64,000 bases of DNA. Source: Bisporella sp. PMI_857. Its lineage: Eukaryota; Ascomycota; Leotiomycetes; Helotiales; Helotiaceae. The notes below the pieces were generated by a model that did no database searches, was not told the origin of the DNA, and saw nothing but the letters and a program-made list of their open reading frames with translations. Each line of letters begins with the position of its first letter. Position 1 is the stretch's first letter. The translations under genes were made by a program, and so were the position numbers. This document shows positions 23,993-36,623 of this stretch, one piece after another. Where the stretch lies: positions 434,001 through 498,000 of the forward strand of contig JAJSPD010000023.1 of NCBI GenBank assembly GCA_021307315.1, read 5' to 3'.

Positions 23993-24986
23993 CCTCTAAT
24001 TGTACGTTGTTTTCTTGAAAAAAGAGTAGAGGTCCAAATTAACAAATGGGATCTTCAGTTTGCTCGCTTAGCGCAAGACTTGGCACGGCCGAAGGGTCCA
24101 TATGAGGAGCGATACGCCAGAGGTTAGATGCAGCTCTTTGGCCGTAACAAAGATAGTCTCTTCGTATTTGATATATAATATTGACATTTAGAGCTTCATA
24201 AGTAAAAAAAAGATTGACGTTTATTGTATGCATTTATCAATATGCCTTCACTCTCCAAATTTTAGTCCTGTGCTAGGTTCAAAAAAGCTCAATGCCAATA
24301 TCCTCAATCACGTGGTCACATTCACACATTAGCAAAGCGATCTGCTCAACACGATACCTTCTTAACAAGCTCCCCTTAGGATCTGCCCCGAGACTAACAT
24401 AAACCGTGCATCTTTCCATCATTATGCTCATCATTGTGGCTACGATGCTCGAACAGCACCGTAGAAAAGAATCCCGAAAGCAGATTAAGGCTTGGGTTCT
24501 ATATCAGGAACTTATACACGCGGCACTGTCCCCTCACAGCCATGGCATGGCTAAAAGAGGGCACACAGCCTATGCCAGAGTTACAACGCCATTTGTGATA
24601 AGACATAGACCGAGAGCTTTGTCAATGGTGCCGACTGCGGTTGTTGGGCTTCTACGCCGCAAAATCTGCGAGAAATAGGTGATACTATTCTATTTTAGAG
24701 GGCAAGCAATCCAACGCGTTGGTATTTCTAGAGCAAGAAGACCCATCTCGTTCAGCTGGGAGGCTGCTAATTGTCAAGGAGGAGCACTGTGGAAAAAGGC
24801 AAGCAATTTGAAACTTAAACAGAGCAGGCATAAAATCGGATGTCAATATGGCAACTGCAGGTACCGACCACTCCCCAGCTCCCTTTATCCCCACAACGCC
24901 ATCGTTTTTTATAGCTGTACAAATTACTCTTGACCTTGCAAGATTTTTCTCATGTCATAACTCCTCAGTATGAGAATCTCGATAGA
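23993..24986. other. intergenic region between two minus-strand genes
   Basis: About 990 bases. The first part is the Tan1 upstream region; 24120-24400 is AT-rich. A 90-codon plus-strand frame at 24406-24678 has no supporting feature. Nothing else is seen. Confidence 0.5.
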
Positions 24987-27948
24987 TTAGACCCATTTGA
25001 AACCTGTGATGGGAACATCCTTCCTTGCCTTACGCTCTCTCTGATACTTCTCGACCTCTCTCTGCCTCTTGGAAGCAGTCAATTGCTTCTCCACCAGATT
25101 GGCCCTATCCAAGTCTCGTATGTCCTTCCAGTCGTTGCCATACATCTGTTTGTATATCTCATCCGTCCCGTTGTCCATGTTGATGCACCATTCTCCCAGT
25201 GCATCCACTTTCTGCTCTAGAATCGATAATTTCTTGCTTTCGGTATCTGACTTGAGGCGCTTCAACCGCTCAGATGCTTCTGTTTCAAGCTCAATGACTC
25301 GTGCTTTGCGTTTCTTCTCGTCTTCTTCCTTATTTCGGGCTTTGTCAGCTAGATAACGCAAGCTGTGACCAAGTGTTTGCTGCTCTTCTGGAATAGGGTT
25401 GGTGGCAAGTGGTGGCGCTGTGTAGAACATTACCCTTCCGTACTCATCACGGTGGAACTGATCGCGGATATCAGGAGGGATGGAGGCGTTGGCTTGATCA
25501 GAGAGCGTGTAAACCTCTACCTGGCGAGGAGGATTGTAGACGTTAATACCACTACTGTGTGAGCCTGATGATTGAGCTACGGGACGAGGAGCGGTATGTG
25601 AGTGTTGTTGATAGTTGTAATTGGGTATATTGTTAGAGACAGGTGTAGATACAGAGTAGTTCTGCGAATAACCTTGCTGGTTTTGTGACGAAGCGTAATG
25701 CGAGTTTTGTGTCGTTGACGAATGCATATTGGAGGTTTGCGACCCGTAAGAAGTTTGGGTGTGGAGATTTGGCGCTGGCGAAGCGGACGGTCTTGCTGCA
25801 TATTGTTGGCCGTAGTGATTGTTACTAGAACCTTGATTTGACGAAGGCGAGGGAAGAGGAACTGAAGCGCGGTTTGACATTCCGGACATCAAAATATCGC
25901 CCCCTGCCTCGTTATAAGGTCGTGGCGTTGGAGTTGGCTGAATTACCGGAGTAGGTTGTCGCTCAGGTGGAGGAGGGGTGGGTTCTGGGGGTGGGGATTC
26001 CTAAGGATATCAGTACTCTGAAGGGAAATAAAAATGGAATGCATGGATGCCCGAAAGGAACCACCACAAGGATACGGTATAGTATTCACTCACATTTCCT
26101 TCTCGGGGCCGTTTGTGAACAGCTCCAACAATAGGTGGTGCATTTGCTGCTCCCCAGGTTGGCTTTGGCAGCGGATCATCCTCTTTCGCGTCTTCTCGCA
26201 GCAAGTGTTTGATAGGGCTTGGATACTTCTTCATCTTGCGTGGAACTTCAAAAAGATCCATTTCATAGTCCTTATCTCTGACTTCATCTGGTACGCAGCT
26301 AGCCCATGTCTTGATTTTGTTCAGTTTAAACTTTTCCTCGTTATATCGCGCCTCGCAGACATAAACTTCCTTGTCACTTGGTAACCCGCGAGGACGGCCT
26401 TTGTTGTATCGAGTAAAGAACATGACGAAGCATCTATCTGTGACTTCTTCAATTTTATGATCTCGATATTGACCAGTTTTCACGACCTCATTATCGAAAA
26501 AGTGTTTCTCGTAACGATGAACAGTCTGCTCAGGACGATAATACCAACATGCATTGATCCACTTTTGCCCTTCGGAATCTTGCCAGGTACGGTATATCTG
26601 GGCAACGATGGGTTTAGTGACATCGTTCAAGTTAGAGATATGGACCCAATCGCCAACTTTCCACAATTCGCCGTTGTATAAGATTTCTTTGACAGGAAGT
26701 TTGCCATCTTCATCAACAAAGTCGCTGTCTGGTTTCTTCTTCTCTTGCTCAGAAAGGTCATGCGCCTCTTTCAGTAATTGATCCGCAGCTTTGTAAATGT
26801 CACTCGTGGGTAGGTTATAGCTTTTAGCATTGTCAAATAAAAGCTCCAGATCTTTCACAACCTGATCGACCGATTGATACTTCTTCCTCTTTGCCTTCTT
26901 CTTGATCAGGTCCATGGCAATTGGGTTCTTGATCTCTTGATAATATTCTGGCATTGCCGCTTTGTCCGGAAGTCTCTCGAAAGGCAAAATCAAGAGTTCT
27001 GATCCGTTCTTCGACTTTCTTAACCCTTTCAAAATGTTGTTGATGCGAGATTCCATCGGTGTCATGACCTTAGGAGGCCGACCGCGCTTCTTCATGGCAT
27101 CTGGATCTTCTTTTTCGCTGATGTCTGGTTTGCGGACTGTCCCTGAGGCGCGACGGCCCCTTGCACCTCTCTTCTTCCGTGGACGGTCATCGTCCGTAAC
27201 ATCATCTTCCTCATCTTCATCCTCTTCGTCCTCGTCGTCGTCGGCCTCCGCTTCCTCCTCCTCCTCTTGTGGATCGGGAATAGGCGAATCTTCAAAATCA
27301 GGTAGCTCTCCTAGATATGGCAATTCACCGACATCCGACTCAATGAACTTCGCATCTACTAGTTTCTGTAGCTCTGCCTTAAACAACGATCGTAGGGTAT
27401 CCGCATCTTGGAAAATCTGGGACGATGGCCGATTGTACACTTGCGCATTATGCGCGATTTGCGCCATATCCTTCACAAATTCTCTGAAATTCTTGTATTG
27501 TTTCTTGATTACTTTTGCCTATTAATTTTCAGCAAGCGTGCATTTTAATACAATTAATCTATACGTACTCTAATGGTACTAAACGCAACTGGCTCCTTGA
27601 TCACTTCAAAGTAATCAGGTAACGACTTCCTAGATACAAGACGCTGGAAACTGTCCATGATTTCGTTGTCCCTGTTCCCATTAGTAAATAGCTGAGACGC
27701 ATCGCCAAGAGTACATACTCTCCATCCTTATATAGAGTCAAACGTTCCAATATCCCAGTGATAGTCTTGTTTTCTGCCTTTGATAATCGATTCGCATTGG
27801 ATGGCGCCGGAGTAGCAACAGTTGTGTCTTCTTCTGCTTCGCCAGCTTCCGCTTCAGCTTTCACAGTCTCGGCTTCTGGTGACGCTTCTGCGGCTGTAGG
27901 CTCCACTGGAGCTATTGAGACAATCGAGTCTAGCTCTGGCTCCGACAT
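24987..27948 (-). CDS. RSC1: Rsc1/Rsc2-type chromatin remodelling subunit (two bromodomains, AT hook, BAH)
   Basis: A subunit of the RSC (SWI/SNF family) chromatin remodeller, fungal counterpart of part of polybromo/BAF180. The exons are 27948-27719, 27671-27569, 27518-26094 and 26000-24987, giving 923 residues. Bromodomain 1 (about 75-190) spans three exons and keeps the acetyl-lysine-binding Asn (HNAQVYN). A long acidic run and KKRGARGRR precede an AT hook (MKKRGRPPK, about 254-261). Bromodomain 2 (about 270-370) keeps its Asn in DNAKSYN. The BAH domain (about 370-495) contains ELWKVGDWVHISN and INACWYYRPEQT. Exon 4 is Pro-rich, then Ser/Asn/Gln/Tyr-rich and disordered, and ends in a charged coiled coil with KDVPITGFKWV at the C-terminus. 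It is divergent from OTU1 with 371 bp between ATGs. Confidence 0.93.
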
Positions 27949-28319
27949 TTTGTCGCTGCGCTTGAACCTGGAGCTTCGATGAATTGTGTTTGTCGCGAAA
28001 TGCGAGGCGCGTTGAGATTCTAGGTTGCCAAGATGACCCACTTTTGATCCTGCAAGGCCAAGGAGTCCCACTCTCCCGTTGCCACTACAAACGTCACTAC
28101 ACTAGAGTGATATATGTATTTGTCAGTCGAACATTAATGCACTGTTATGCCACTTCATAGAGCAAAGACAAGAGGACTCACTAATTTAGTCCTTTAAGAG
28201 ATATGTTGCCCTAAAACAAACTATCTTGGACTCATCTAGTCCATCGACCTAGCAACTCCACCAGAACCACGATTATTTCATTCTTTCTAAAAACACTGCC
28301 TTGAGGATATAACATCACA

Positions 28320-29388
28320 ATGCGGGCCAGATTACGAGGCCCTAATGGCGCATCCACAGTCACACTGGCAGACGATGCAATAGTCGCAGACCTTCTTAAA
28401 CAAATAACCGAGAAAACGTCTCTTCCTTCCTTCGATGTCAAATACGGCTACCCACCGAAACCTCTTGATCTCAGCCAAACAGCACATCTAATAAAAGATC
28501 TAGAGGTGAAGTTGGACGGAGAGCAGCTGACAATATCTGCTAAAGACGAACCCAAGGTCGACGCTGCGCCGATAGCCAGTCAATCTGCAAGCAGCACACC
28601 AAAAGAGAATCAGCCACCAGCCTCGTCTGATCCTAAGCCGATATCCTTAAAGAAAGAGAAAATGAAGGCCGATGTGCCCGAAATACCGTTCCCAGAGCGT
28701 GGCGCTACAGTTGGTAAGCTTTTCATTCCGAGACAGGCCAATCTCTTAATAAGTATCAGTCCTGCGTGTAATGCCAGACGACAACTCCTGCCTCTTCCGT
28801 GCTTTCGCCGCGGCGGCTCTACCAACAGGTGACGACGCCTCCATGCCAGAGCTGCGCGCCCTCGTCGCAGGCATGATCCAGTCGCAACCCGAGATATACA
28901 CCAAGGTCGTTCTCGAGCAAGATCCAGACGACTACTGCCGCTGGATACAAACACCGGATGCATGGGGCGGTGCCATCGAGATGGGGATCCTCTCTTCACA
29001 CTTCGATATTGAGATCTGCAGCATTGACGTCAAGTCCCTGCGGGTAGACCGCTTCAACGAAGGAGCCGCGAACCGCTGTATTCTTGTTTATAGCGGTATT
29101 CACTACGATACGATCGTTCAGTCGCCGAGCGAGCCACCGCACACCAAAGCCAACAATCCACCTGAGCTTGACCTCCGGATATGGCCCGGGGATGACGATG
29201 CGATACTTGTAAAGGCATTAGATCTTTGCCAGATCCTGCAGGGGAAGAATTATTACACGGACACGGCAGGCATGGCGATTCAGTGCCAGATCTGCCATGC
29301 GGTGATATATGGACAAGCGCAAGCCCAAACACATGCTAGCCAGACTGGGCACTATGATATGCAGGAGGTGAAGACCGCTAGTTCTTAG
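28320..29388 (+). CDS. OTU1: OTU1/YOD1 deubiquitinase
   Basis: An OTU-family cysteine deubiquitinase that works with the Cdc48/p97 ATPase in ER-associated degradation. The exons are 28320-28713 and 28760-29388, giving 340 residues. The N-terminal 80 residues form a UBX-like Cdc48-binding domain (MRARLRGPNGASTVTLADDA ... FDVKYGYPPKPLDL). A Ser/Pro/Lys-rich linker follows. The OTU core starts at VMPDDNSCLFRA, with the catalytic Asp and Cys (about residues 139 and 142) and the catalytic His in YSGIHYD (about 246). The C-terminal CQIC...H...H segment (about 317-338) is the C2H2 zinc finger typical of OTU1. All expected elements are present and the length is normal. Confidence 0.95.
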
Positions 29389-30593
29389 GGGATGGAAGTC
29401 TAGAGCGACGAGTAGAGCAAAAGCCTTAGGGATGGTTATCCAATATGGAGGAAGCGCTCTGCCAAAAAGCGCCGCTTCTACCACACATAACCGCCGCCAT
29501 GAAAGAAATATGTCACTGAGCCACGCGGTAGAATGCAAGAACAGCAACCCCGCTTAGCTCTTGGATACTCGGGCCGTTGGTTACCACCCGCCACACCTAG
29601 AAGATCACAAAACCTCGATCAGCCATAGACGTTGCCTATGAGTATCTAATACAAATCATGAGATCCCAGTATCGGTGTTATTTTGATCCCCGCTGCTGCA
29701 AGTACGGATTTTGCATCGCGCCCCTATCATTTCGCTAGGTACTTCTTTATAACAAAGCACATGCATGCCCCGTCCCCGAGATGCCACTCACCACACCAAG
29801 CATACACCATTCCCAAAATTCGCCCCATACTTCATGTTACACTGTCCAGAGCCAACCCTAATATACAAAGTGCGCCAAAGAGTAATCCATTTCTAGTCGT
29901 CGTAGCCTGCTGATTACATATGCCTATTTTACAGGCGAAATGAAATTGCTCGCGAGCTTCCTTCGCAATAATAAAGACACAATATACGCTTCATAATCAT
30001 CAATTCTACTTAAATACAAGCTCTACGCTTGATAAATATGTACAAGAAGGTCCCTTAGCATACTCCACTATTGGAAGATCAACGGCCTTGATTGAAAGTA
30101 TGTACAAGAAAGCCTCCATAAATATCCGCCCCTTATGAATGTTAGGAAATGGTAGAAGAGTTTACCGACGTGCTTGTTGCCATGGCATCTATTGGGGGAA
30201 ACCCTCCCGCTCACGCATCCGCCACTTGCCATCCCATTCTCGTTCACATGAGCTGATCAATCGAAGATGTCTACCCAAACCCCAATCTAATTTTCCAGCC
30301 ACCTCCCTGTACGCCTGATGGCAAGTGATAATGAAAGGAAAGAGCACGAACCAGCCGTCCCGTTCACCTCATAAAGATTTATAGTCTTTCGTCAAATCGA
30401 CCAGAGTGATATCTACAAGATGTGCAATGATAAGAAATTGAATGAAGATGCAAAGTAGTGGAAAAGCTAGAAGAGATCAAGTATGTCAAACTATGTACTC
30501 TTGAGCCTTTTCAGTATTGCTACTTGATCTGGAAAAGCGTATGTATCTGAATAAGGTTGATAGAGTTCGACTTGGTCGTTATTGATGCGATAT
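29389..30593. other. intergenic, shared 3' flank of convergent genes
   Basis: About 1.2 kb between the OTU1 stop (+) and the GH17 stop (-). No gene supported; presumably 3' UTRs and spacer. Confidence 0.55.
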
Positions 30594-31964
30594 TTATCCA
30601 GATGGCGCATAGCCAAGGAAGCCCCAGTATTGCTCTGCGTTGAATTGCGCGGCGTTGTTAGTCTTCCACAAGTCATTGAAAACAGTGAAGAGGATGACGC
30701 TTGAAGGGCTGGATGCGAACTTGCTCCTGATCGATGAAATGGCGGCTTCTTGGTTGGCGGTGGACGGGACTGCGAGGCCATTCGTGTCGCCTTTCCATGG
30801 CCATCCAGTCTCGGTAATGACAATTTCCTGGCTTTGGTCGGAAAGCACGGCGCGAAGAGTAGGGATTTGGGTCTCGAGGAAGTCACCTGCTCCGTCTGCA
30901 GCAACATTGCCATCGAAGAATGGGTGGCAGTTGACGGTGCACACATCTGATGCATCACAAAGTCCCGGATTCGCGCGAGCTGCAACCAGTGTGTCTACTG
31001 TTCCAACTTTTCCGGTATATCCAGCGGCCGTCAGAAGAGTACGAACAGTTCCGATAGCGGCAATCACGGTAGCAGCTGAACCACCACCATTGACAATCTC
31101 ATTACCAACACTTACAGTATCGAATGAGCTCCAATCGCCATTCGCTGCAGCAACAATCGTTTCAACTGCTCCGGTAAGATCGGTGATGTCGTAGATACCG
31201 GCAAAAAGCTTCAAGCCCTTAGCCTTGGCGGCCGAGAGAACCGTAGCGGTTTGGTTGCAGTCAACACCATATATTCGTACAAGGGAGTATCCATCCCCGA
31301 TCGTGGCAAAGTCACTATCCACCTCAGCTTGTGATTTGCAGTTCCCGTTGGCGAGGTATGGAGAGTAGGAAAAGCCAAAGCCGTTGCCAGAGCTGGAAGA
31401 CGAGGAAGATGATGAAGCAGCAGTAACTTGCGCGGCAGAGCTTGCAGCAGCAACCTCAACCTGAACCTGGGGAGTAGTGGCCACGGAGGCAGCGACTTCG
31501 ACAACCGGAGTGGAAGAGGGGGCAACGCTGGCGGCTGAGCTTGGAGCAACCTGAACGTTCTCAACAGCTGGTGCTTGAGTGGAGGCGATGACATCTGGCG
31601 AGACATATGTCGATTCGGGCTTTGGTACGACTGTGGATTGTGGTCGGGCGCCGAAGGCGGTGCTCCAGAGCTTGACACTTTCAAGTAAACCTTCTGTCAT
31701 TGTGCTAACTGGAACTCCATCTTGGTTCACAAATACAACAACTTCGACACCAGTAGCCTCGGCATAGACGGTATCAACGATAGTCTCGACAACGGCATCT
31801 CGCTTTTCATGCTTGTCTGGGTGGACATGGCGAACTCCTATTCCATCTCAGTTAGCTTTTTGAGCAAGATACCAAAGTAGGCACTCACGATGAGCACGAT
31901 GAGGTTGCGCAGCAACACACGAGGAAAAGGCGGCAGCGCTAATAGCAAGCGAAGTGAACTTCAT
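30594..31964 (-). CDS. secreted GH17 cell-wall glucanase/transglycosylase (Scw/BtgE type)
   Basis: A glycoside hydrolase family 17 protein acting on beta-1,3-glucan in the cell wall. The exons are 31964-31889 and 31837-30594, giving 439 residues. It starts with a signal peptide (MKFTSLAISAAAFSSCVAA), then a short His-rich pro-region ending in a dibasic Kex2-type site (HEKR before DAVVE). A long Ala/Val/Ser/Thr/Pro linker with a run of about 13 Ser (roughly residues 166-176) is a likely O-mannosylation zone. The catalytic domain begins at GFGFSYSPYL. The acid/base Glu is in VSVGNE (about 272) and the nucleophile in ITETGWPW (about 368). No GPI signal is evident at the C-terminus (FLGYAPSG). 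A candidate TATA element lies about 110 bp upstream. Confidence 0.92.
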
Positions 31965-32072
31965 ATTGAAGATTCGTAGTCGAGATACAAGGATCTTTGA
32001 CAAGTAAGAGAGTGTTTGGCCTGTGTCCAGCACATAGATGTTAGCATAGGTCGGTGGTAAATAAATGACTAG

Positions 32073-32078
32073 TTTATA
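32073..32078 (-). promoter_or_regulatory. TATA box candidate for the GH17 glucanase
   Basis: TATAAA on the minus strand, about 110 bases upstream of the glucanase ATG at 31964. Position and match are plausible; no independent support. Confidence 0.35.
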
Positions 32079-32550
32079 TGCATATGAAGACAGTGAAGCG
32101 GCAAAGCCGCAGCGATTGGCAGTGTATTGAAGAGACCACCAGCTCGCGAGGTTGTCAACTAAGCCTCGCAACCTGGAAAGCATCTTTCGCATGTCTTGAC
32201 TTCGCTTGGCAACGGTTCACCTCTTGCGCCAGCCAGGACAATCACAGGAATGCGCGCTTTGCTTACCTCTTTCTGAATTTGTCGTAACAGGTAAAAACGG
32301 CCCGACGAAGAATGGTCGAGGATGAAGGAATGTAACGGTGAACGCAGTCACAGACGCGGGGATGGTAGTGCAAGAGAAGCTTCTTTGGTTCTTCAAGTGA
32401 CCGAATATGTTTGAAGGAGCGTGAGGAAGCAGACAGAAGTTATCCAAGTATCAAAAACAAGCGAGACAGCTATTTCGTACTTTCTATTTTTAAGGATCGT
32501 CCGCCGGGGAAGGAGCGTTGTTGTAGTCGTCAAGACTCGTGTCGGTCGTT

Positions 32551-32602
32551 GGTCGTAGTCGTGGTCGTGGTCGTGGTCGTGGTCTTGGTCGTCGTCTTCG
32601 TC
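32551..32602. repeat. imperfect (GGTCGT)n microsatellite
   Basis: About eight imperfect copies of a GGTCGT/GGTCTT hexamer, followed by GTCGTC trinucleotides, some 590 bp upstream of the glucanase ATG. Confidence 0.8.
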
Positions 32603-35062
32603 ACGTTTAATAAGATTGGGAGGGGGTGCGATGGGGGGGGGAGGGTTACGAGATTTGTAGGTGTATGAGGACCGGGGTGGTGCAGACACATCAGTATCGT
32701 ACGGGAGGAAGTGGCCAAACACCTAGAAACTAAATATTTGGAACATGCTGATAGGATGCTAGACAGGGTGTGCCATACAAGTCTAGTTCAACGACTCGTC
32801 GTCCTCCTTTGTTATTAGGTGCCCGTGGTAAGGCCAGTCTAAGCTACTGTACTATTCTACGTCTCAATATCCTCCTCCGACTGGGTGACTACTGCGAGAC
32901 TTTCACCTCTACCTGCATACACATAAGCTTGCAGCCTGCATCTCAGTGTTCCTGTGTACCAAGAGCCCCGTCAAAGAAGAACCTTGGTATGGGGTCTCTG
33001 AGAACACGCAAGAGTGGCAGAATTTTCTACCTAGCATCCTTCCTTTCTAGATGCGCCAAAGCCTTGGGGAGGATGCTGTGTTCACAATAGTCCCGTATGT
33101 ATCCAAGCATACAGCCATTCAGCGTCGTGGGTAGCTTGTGATTTCCACTTTACGCGTGGCAGCATCCCGCCGCCGCAGCAGTCTGACGTGTGCTCTTGTG
33201 GTTGTTGGTATGATCTGGACCACGCAAATCTTGGTGATCCATGCATGTCCGTGGTTTCCTTGGCTGCATGTGCTGAGTGGGTTTCTCTGAAGAAATCTTT
33301 TCAGGGGAAAAACCTTAAAACCAGGGTCAAGTGGCTGTGTCATTGGCTGTAAGTAAGTAGTCAGGTACCGATTTGGTGCCTGTGGCCTGTGCCCTCTGCC
33401 TCTGCCCGTGCCTGGTTGTGCGTGGATAAACACCGGTTGTTCGGATCAGCCCGGCGGTAGTCAAAAACCAGAGCACAGTAGAGTAGTTGGGCTGCATTTT
33501 GATTCTCCTGTATCGAAAGCATATATTCAAGTATTGCCATCATCATCACCATTACCATCACCTAATTGATATTGAATACGAGGTAGGGTCAGGATGTACC
33601 TGTTCATGGCAAGGGAGTAGCAGTTTGATGGGGGTTATTAGAATCAAAGCTTAAGGGGTTCAAGCTTGAAAATCTGTCATGCGTAGGACGCTCACGTCAA
33701 CCGAGACAGCCTACAGTAAAAGAGACGAACCAGTGTTCCCACCAACCCCTCGGCGCCTGAGGCAGACAGTCCCATAAAATAAAATAAAATAATAACCAGA
33801 GTAGAGACCTCCATGTCCTGCCCGAGTCAGATCCCTGCTTACCTAACCTCCACCTTACCCCCGAGCCATGCTTCAGTACTTATAATACACATAACATATA
33901 GCTCAACATGCCTTGATTATTAGTTCCACTGCAAAAAGTGATGAATACTGTATTGTAGTGCCGGCCGTCAGAAATGAACGCGTTCGTGAGATCAAATCTC
34001 TAGATCGAAATCCGAAACGCAACATGTTCGATCAACAGCGGGATCTGACCTGACGCTTGCCCCTTCCCCAGGAAAATGGCGCTGACGAAGAAACGTCAGC
34101 TTCCAGACGAAACCTGGTAAGTTCCCCATTTGGGGACCGCGACACCTTCCATACCTGCTGAACTTGGAACTCCGGAAGCCGCAATTGGCCATGACTTCCA
34201 AATCTGCTACACCGACAGCTGCACAAGGGAATATCGATTGCCAAGCCATTGCTAACGGCTGACTTGCCCAGTAAATTTCTCACTTGCTGTCATTGAACTG
34301 TGGCTATATTTCGTCTTCTCTGAAGTGCTCTGAGGCATCGGCACTCAGCTTAGTCACCCGTAATAGAATATAACCCATCCACGTTATCATTGCATCACCC
34401 AAACTCCGGCAAATTGGAGAGCTCTCTATTGTTCAGTGCTCGTGTTCAATCTTGCAGGAAGAATAACCATTGAGTATCATTTGTCTAGCGGCAATTGACT
34501 GGCTGCCTCGGCCATTTGTGGCTTTAGGCCTTTCATTCGTGTTATTCAAGAGTTGGTTCATACGGAAGACAATCGCTAGTAGAACAAATGCTAGGTGGCT
34601 CTTGGTGGAGACCCGAGTTGTCTGAATTCTCCAACATGACCTGTTATCTTTATTCCATGATGAGTGCTGCTTCCGAAAATTATATACCTACTTGATCGGA
34701 GAAGTGGGAGTCTGTTTTGAAATCAATTAAGGACAGATACAGTCATTGAGTCCCGTACTTTGCATCATCACTAATCACTTCAATGAACTCCTTAGTTCGA
34801 ATCTCACTGTTAAATTGTGGTACGATCATTTGCATTGCATTGCATTACTAAAACTTCAACTTTATAACCTGACATCGGGTGTCGTGCGAGGCATGTACCT
34901 ATCATGTAAGGAAAACTACATTCGCGTCTCGCCCATCTTGCCATAAACCTATCGGTGAAAGGAAATACAAAGCATCACAAGAATGGAAAACAGGCTACAT
35001 CTCGAAATCAGAAAACCCAAAGGTAAGAAAATTTGATGTTAAGCCGTCACTTGAGCAAAGGC

Positions 35063-35775
35063 TTAAGTGCGTTTGGTGTAACCCAGGTTGGCGTGCTGCT
35101 TCCATAGGTGCTCTTTGAGCTTGTCAGGGCGAGAGTACCCGACTCCCTGACTCTTGGGGCAGGGGGTGATGGGACACACATGAGTTCCTGGCACCATCCT
35201 ATGCTTGGTGTTTTCATGACGGATCCGGTCAGCATCTCTGGTGAAGGTTGCCATACAGTTGCTGCATTGGAACATAGATCTTCCTGGTGTTGGGGGATTG
35301 ACAGAGTACTGAGTAAAGACTTGGGGGCCAGGCAAGCTGCTGGTCGTATCGTTCGTAGTTAGCAGTGGTGGGACGTAAGGAAGCTGCATGCTAAAGGTGT
35401 CGGGTATGTCTTGACTGCCCTGTTGGTCCATTTGATATGGCAGAGGCAGATAGAGCATATTATCAATAATATTGATGTTCTGCTGGGTAGGACCTTGACG
35501 AAGATGCATGGCAACCCCATCTGTGATCCCGTTCAGTTTCGTATCTTTCCAAAGTTCGGTATGGGCTACGAATGGATCGAGCGCAAATTCGAGTGGCTCC
35601 AAGGCGAAAGGATTGGTTGTTTCGTGGCCGGCCCCTACATTGTGATATGTCCTATTTCGTCAATCAGTATGTTAAAAAAAAAACCTTACCCAGCTCCAGC
35701 CGCCTGAATTCCCAGATTGGAATCAGGTGATTGGCTGAAGTCAGGGAGATTCTGCAGACTGATGCGTTGTGCCAT
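35063..35775 (-). CDS. small C2H2 zinc-finger-like protein (224 aa)
   Basis: Exons 35775-35690 and 35651-35063, giving 224 residues. The N-terminus MAQRISLQNLPDFSQSPDSN and the centre are Gln/Pro/Thr-rich, as in many fungal transcription factors. Near the C-terminus FQCSNCMATFTRDADRIRH plus ENTKH forms a C2H2 finger (C-x2-C, H-x4-H). A second, irregular Cys/His cluster follows (HVCPITPCPKSQGVGYSRPDKLKEH, then LWKQH). This looks like a DNA-binding regulator with a divergent second finger. The inferred intron is only 38 nt; it restores frame, and the nearer AG gives the wrong frame. The gene lies just downstream of an acyl-CoA ligase gene on the same strand, so a local regulatory role is possible but unproven. 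Confidence 0.75.
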
Positions 35776-36623
35776 GGTGAGGGCGAGAGCTAAGGGCGTG
35801 AGAGGGCGGCCTATCACGAGGCTTGAATGTTGAGAGCGCAAAAACTACTGGATAAAACAGCAGCAGAAATTGCGTGAGGTGTGCGGGTGTTGGGAGTTGA
35901 ATATTTAGAGGAGAGCAGAGTGATCTTATGTTTTTCTCACCTATACCTTGCTCTTGTTGCCGCTTTATCAATGCTCTAAGTGAGTGACCACTTTCAATTG
36001 TCATCTCTAGCGAAGTTACACAGACAGAGTCGCACACTCAAGAACATGAGATTTGTTGTCACGCAACCATATGATTCGATACAGCATGTCCCAGAATCTA
36101 GATTTGATTCAGATTTCTTGATTTACTATGGCATGAGGACGTGTTTAAAACTATTGATCTTAATATATGAAACTGAAGGAGAAGACATATATACATCAGA
36201 AGAATAAGAAATGTGCGTTGCACACGCAGAACAGACAAAAGCCTATGAATGCATTCTTTTCCTAACTAGATGTAACCATGAGTTGAAACTCGTATATTGG
36301 TGTTAAATAGATTTTTCGCGTTTGGCCCATATTCGAATCGAAGAGCAATCGTAGCCATAACAAAGGGCTCTCCACTACCTGATCTACTTGCTCATGCTAC
36401 AAGTAGGCGCTTTCAGAAAGGCGGGTGTTACTCTCAAAAAAAGAAGGGAACAGAAAAAGTTAGCTTCCCGTGGTGTAGAATCAATTGTAAACGATTATTT
36501 CTAGTTAAGACTACTCGAAGCTACAAAAAGCGAGCTCTAACATCAGCTATGGGTATCGCTAATCGGTGTCCAAAGTGTTCGGTTCTATATTCAATGTCTT
36601 GACCCTTTGATGTATATCCTTCT
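35776..36623. other. intergenic, upstream of the C2H2 gene
   Basis: About 850 bases between the ligase stop and the C2H2 start. AT-rich at 36040-36300. No gene seen. Confidence 0.5.

Larger units (their letters stand above)
31965..35062. other. gene-poor intergenic region with simple repeats
   Basis: About 3.1 kb with no supported gene. It contains a GGTCGT-type hexamer array (about 32551-32602), a G-run near 32633 and an (AAAAT)n patch at about 33773-33793. The part next to 31965 is the glucanase promoter. Other short frames have no domain or splice support. Confidence 0.6.

Noticed and set aside
24406..24678. 90-codon plus-strand frame with a hydrophobic start
   Set aside because: Lies in an AT-rich spacer with no motif and no neighbouring exons.
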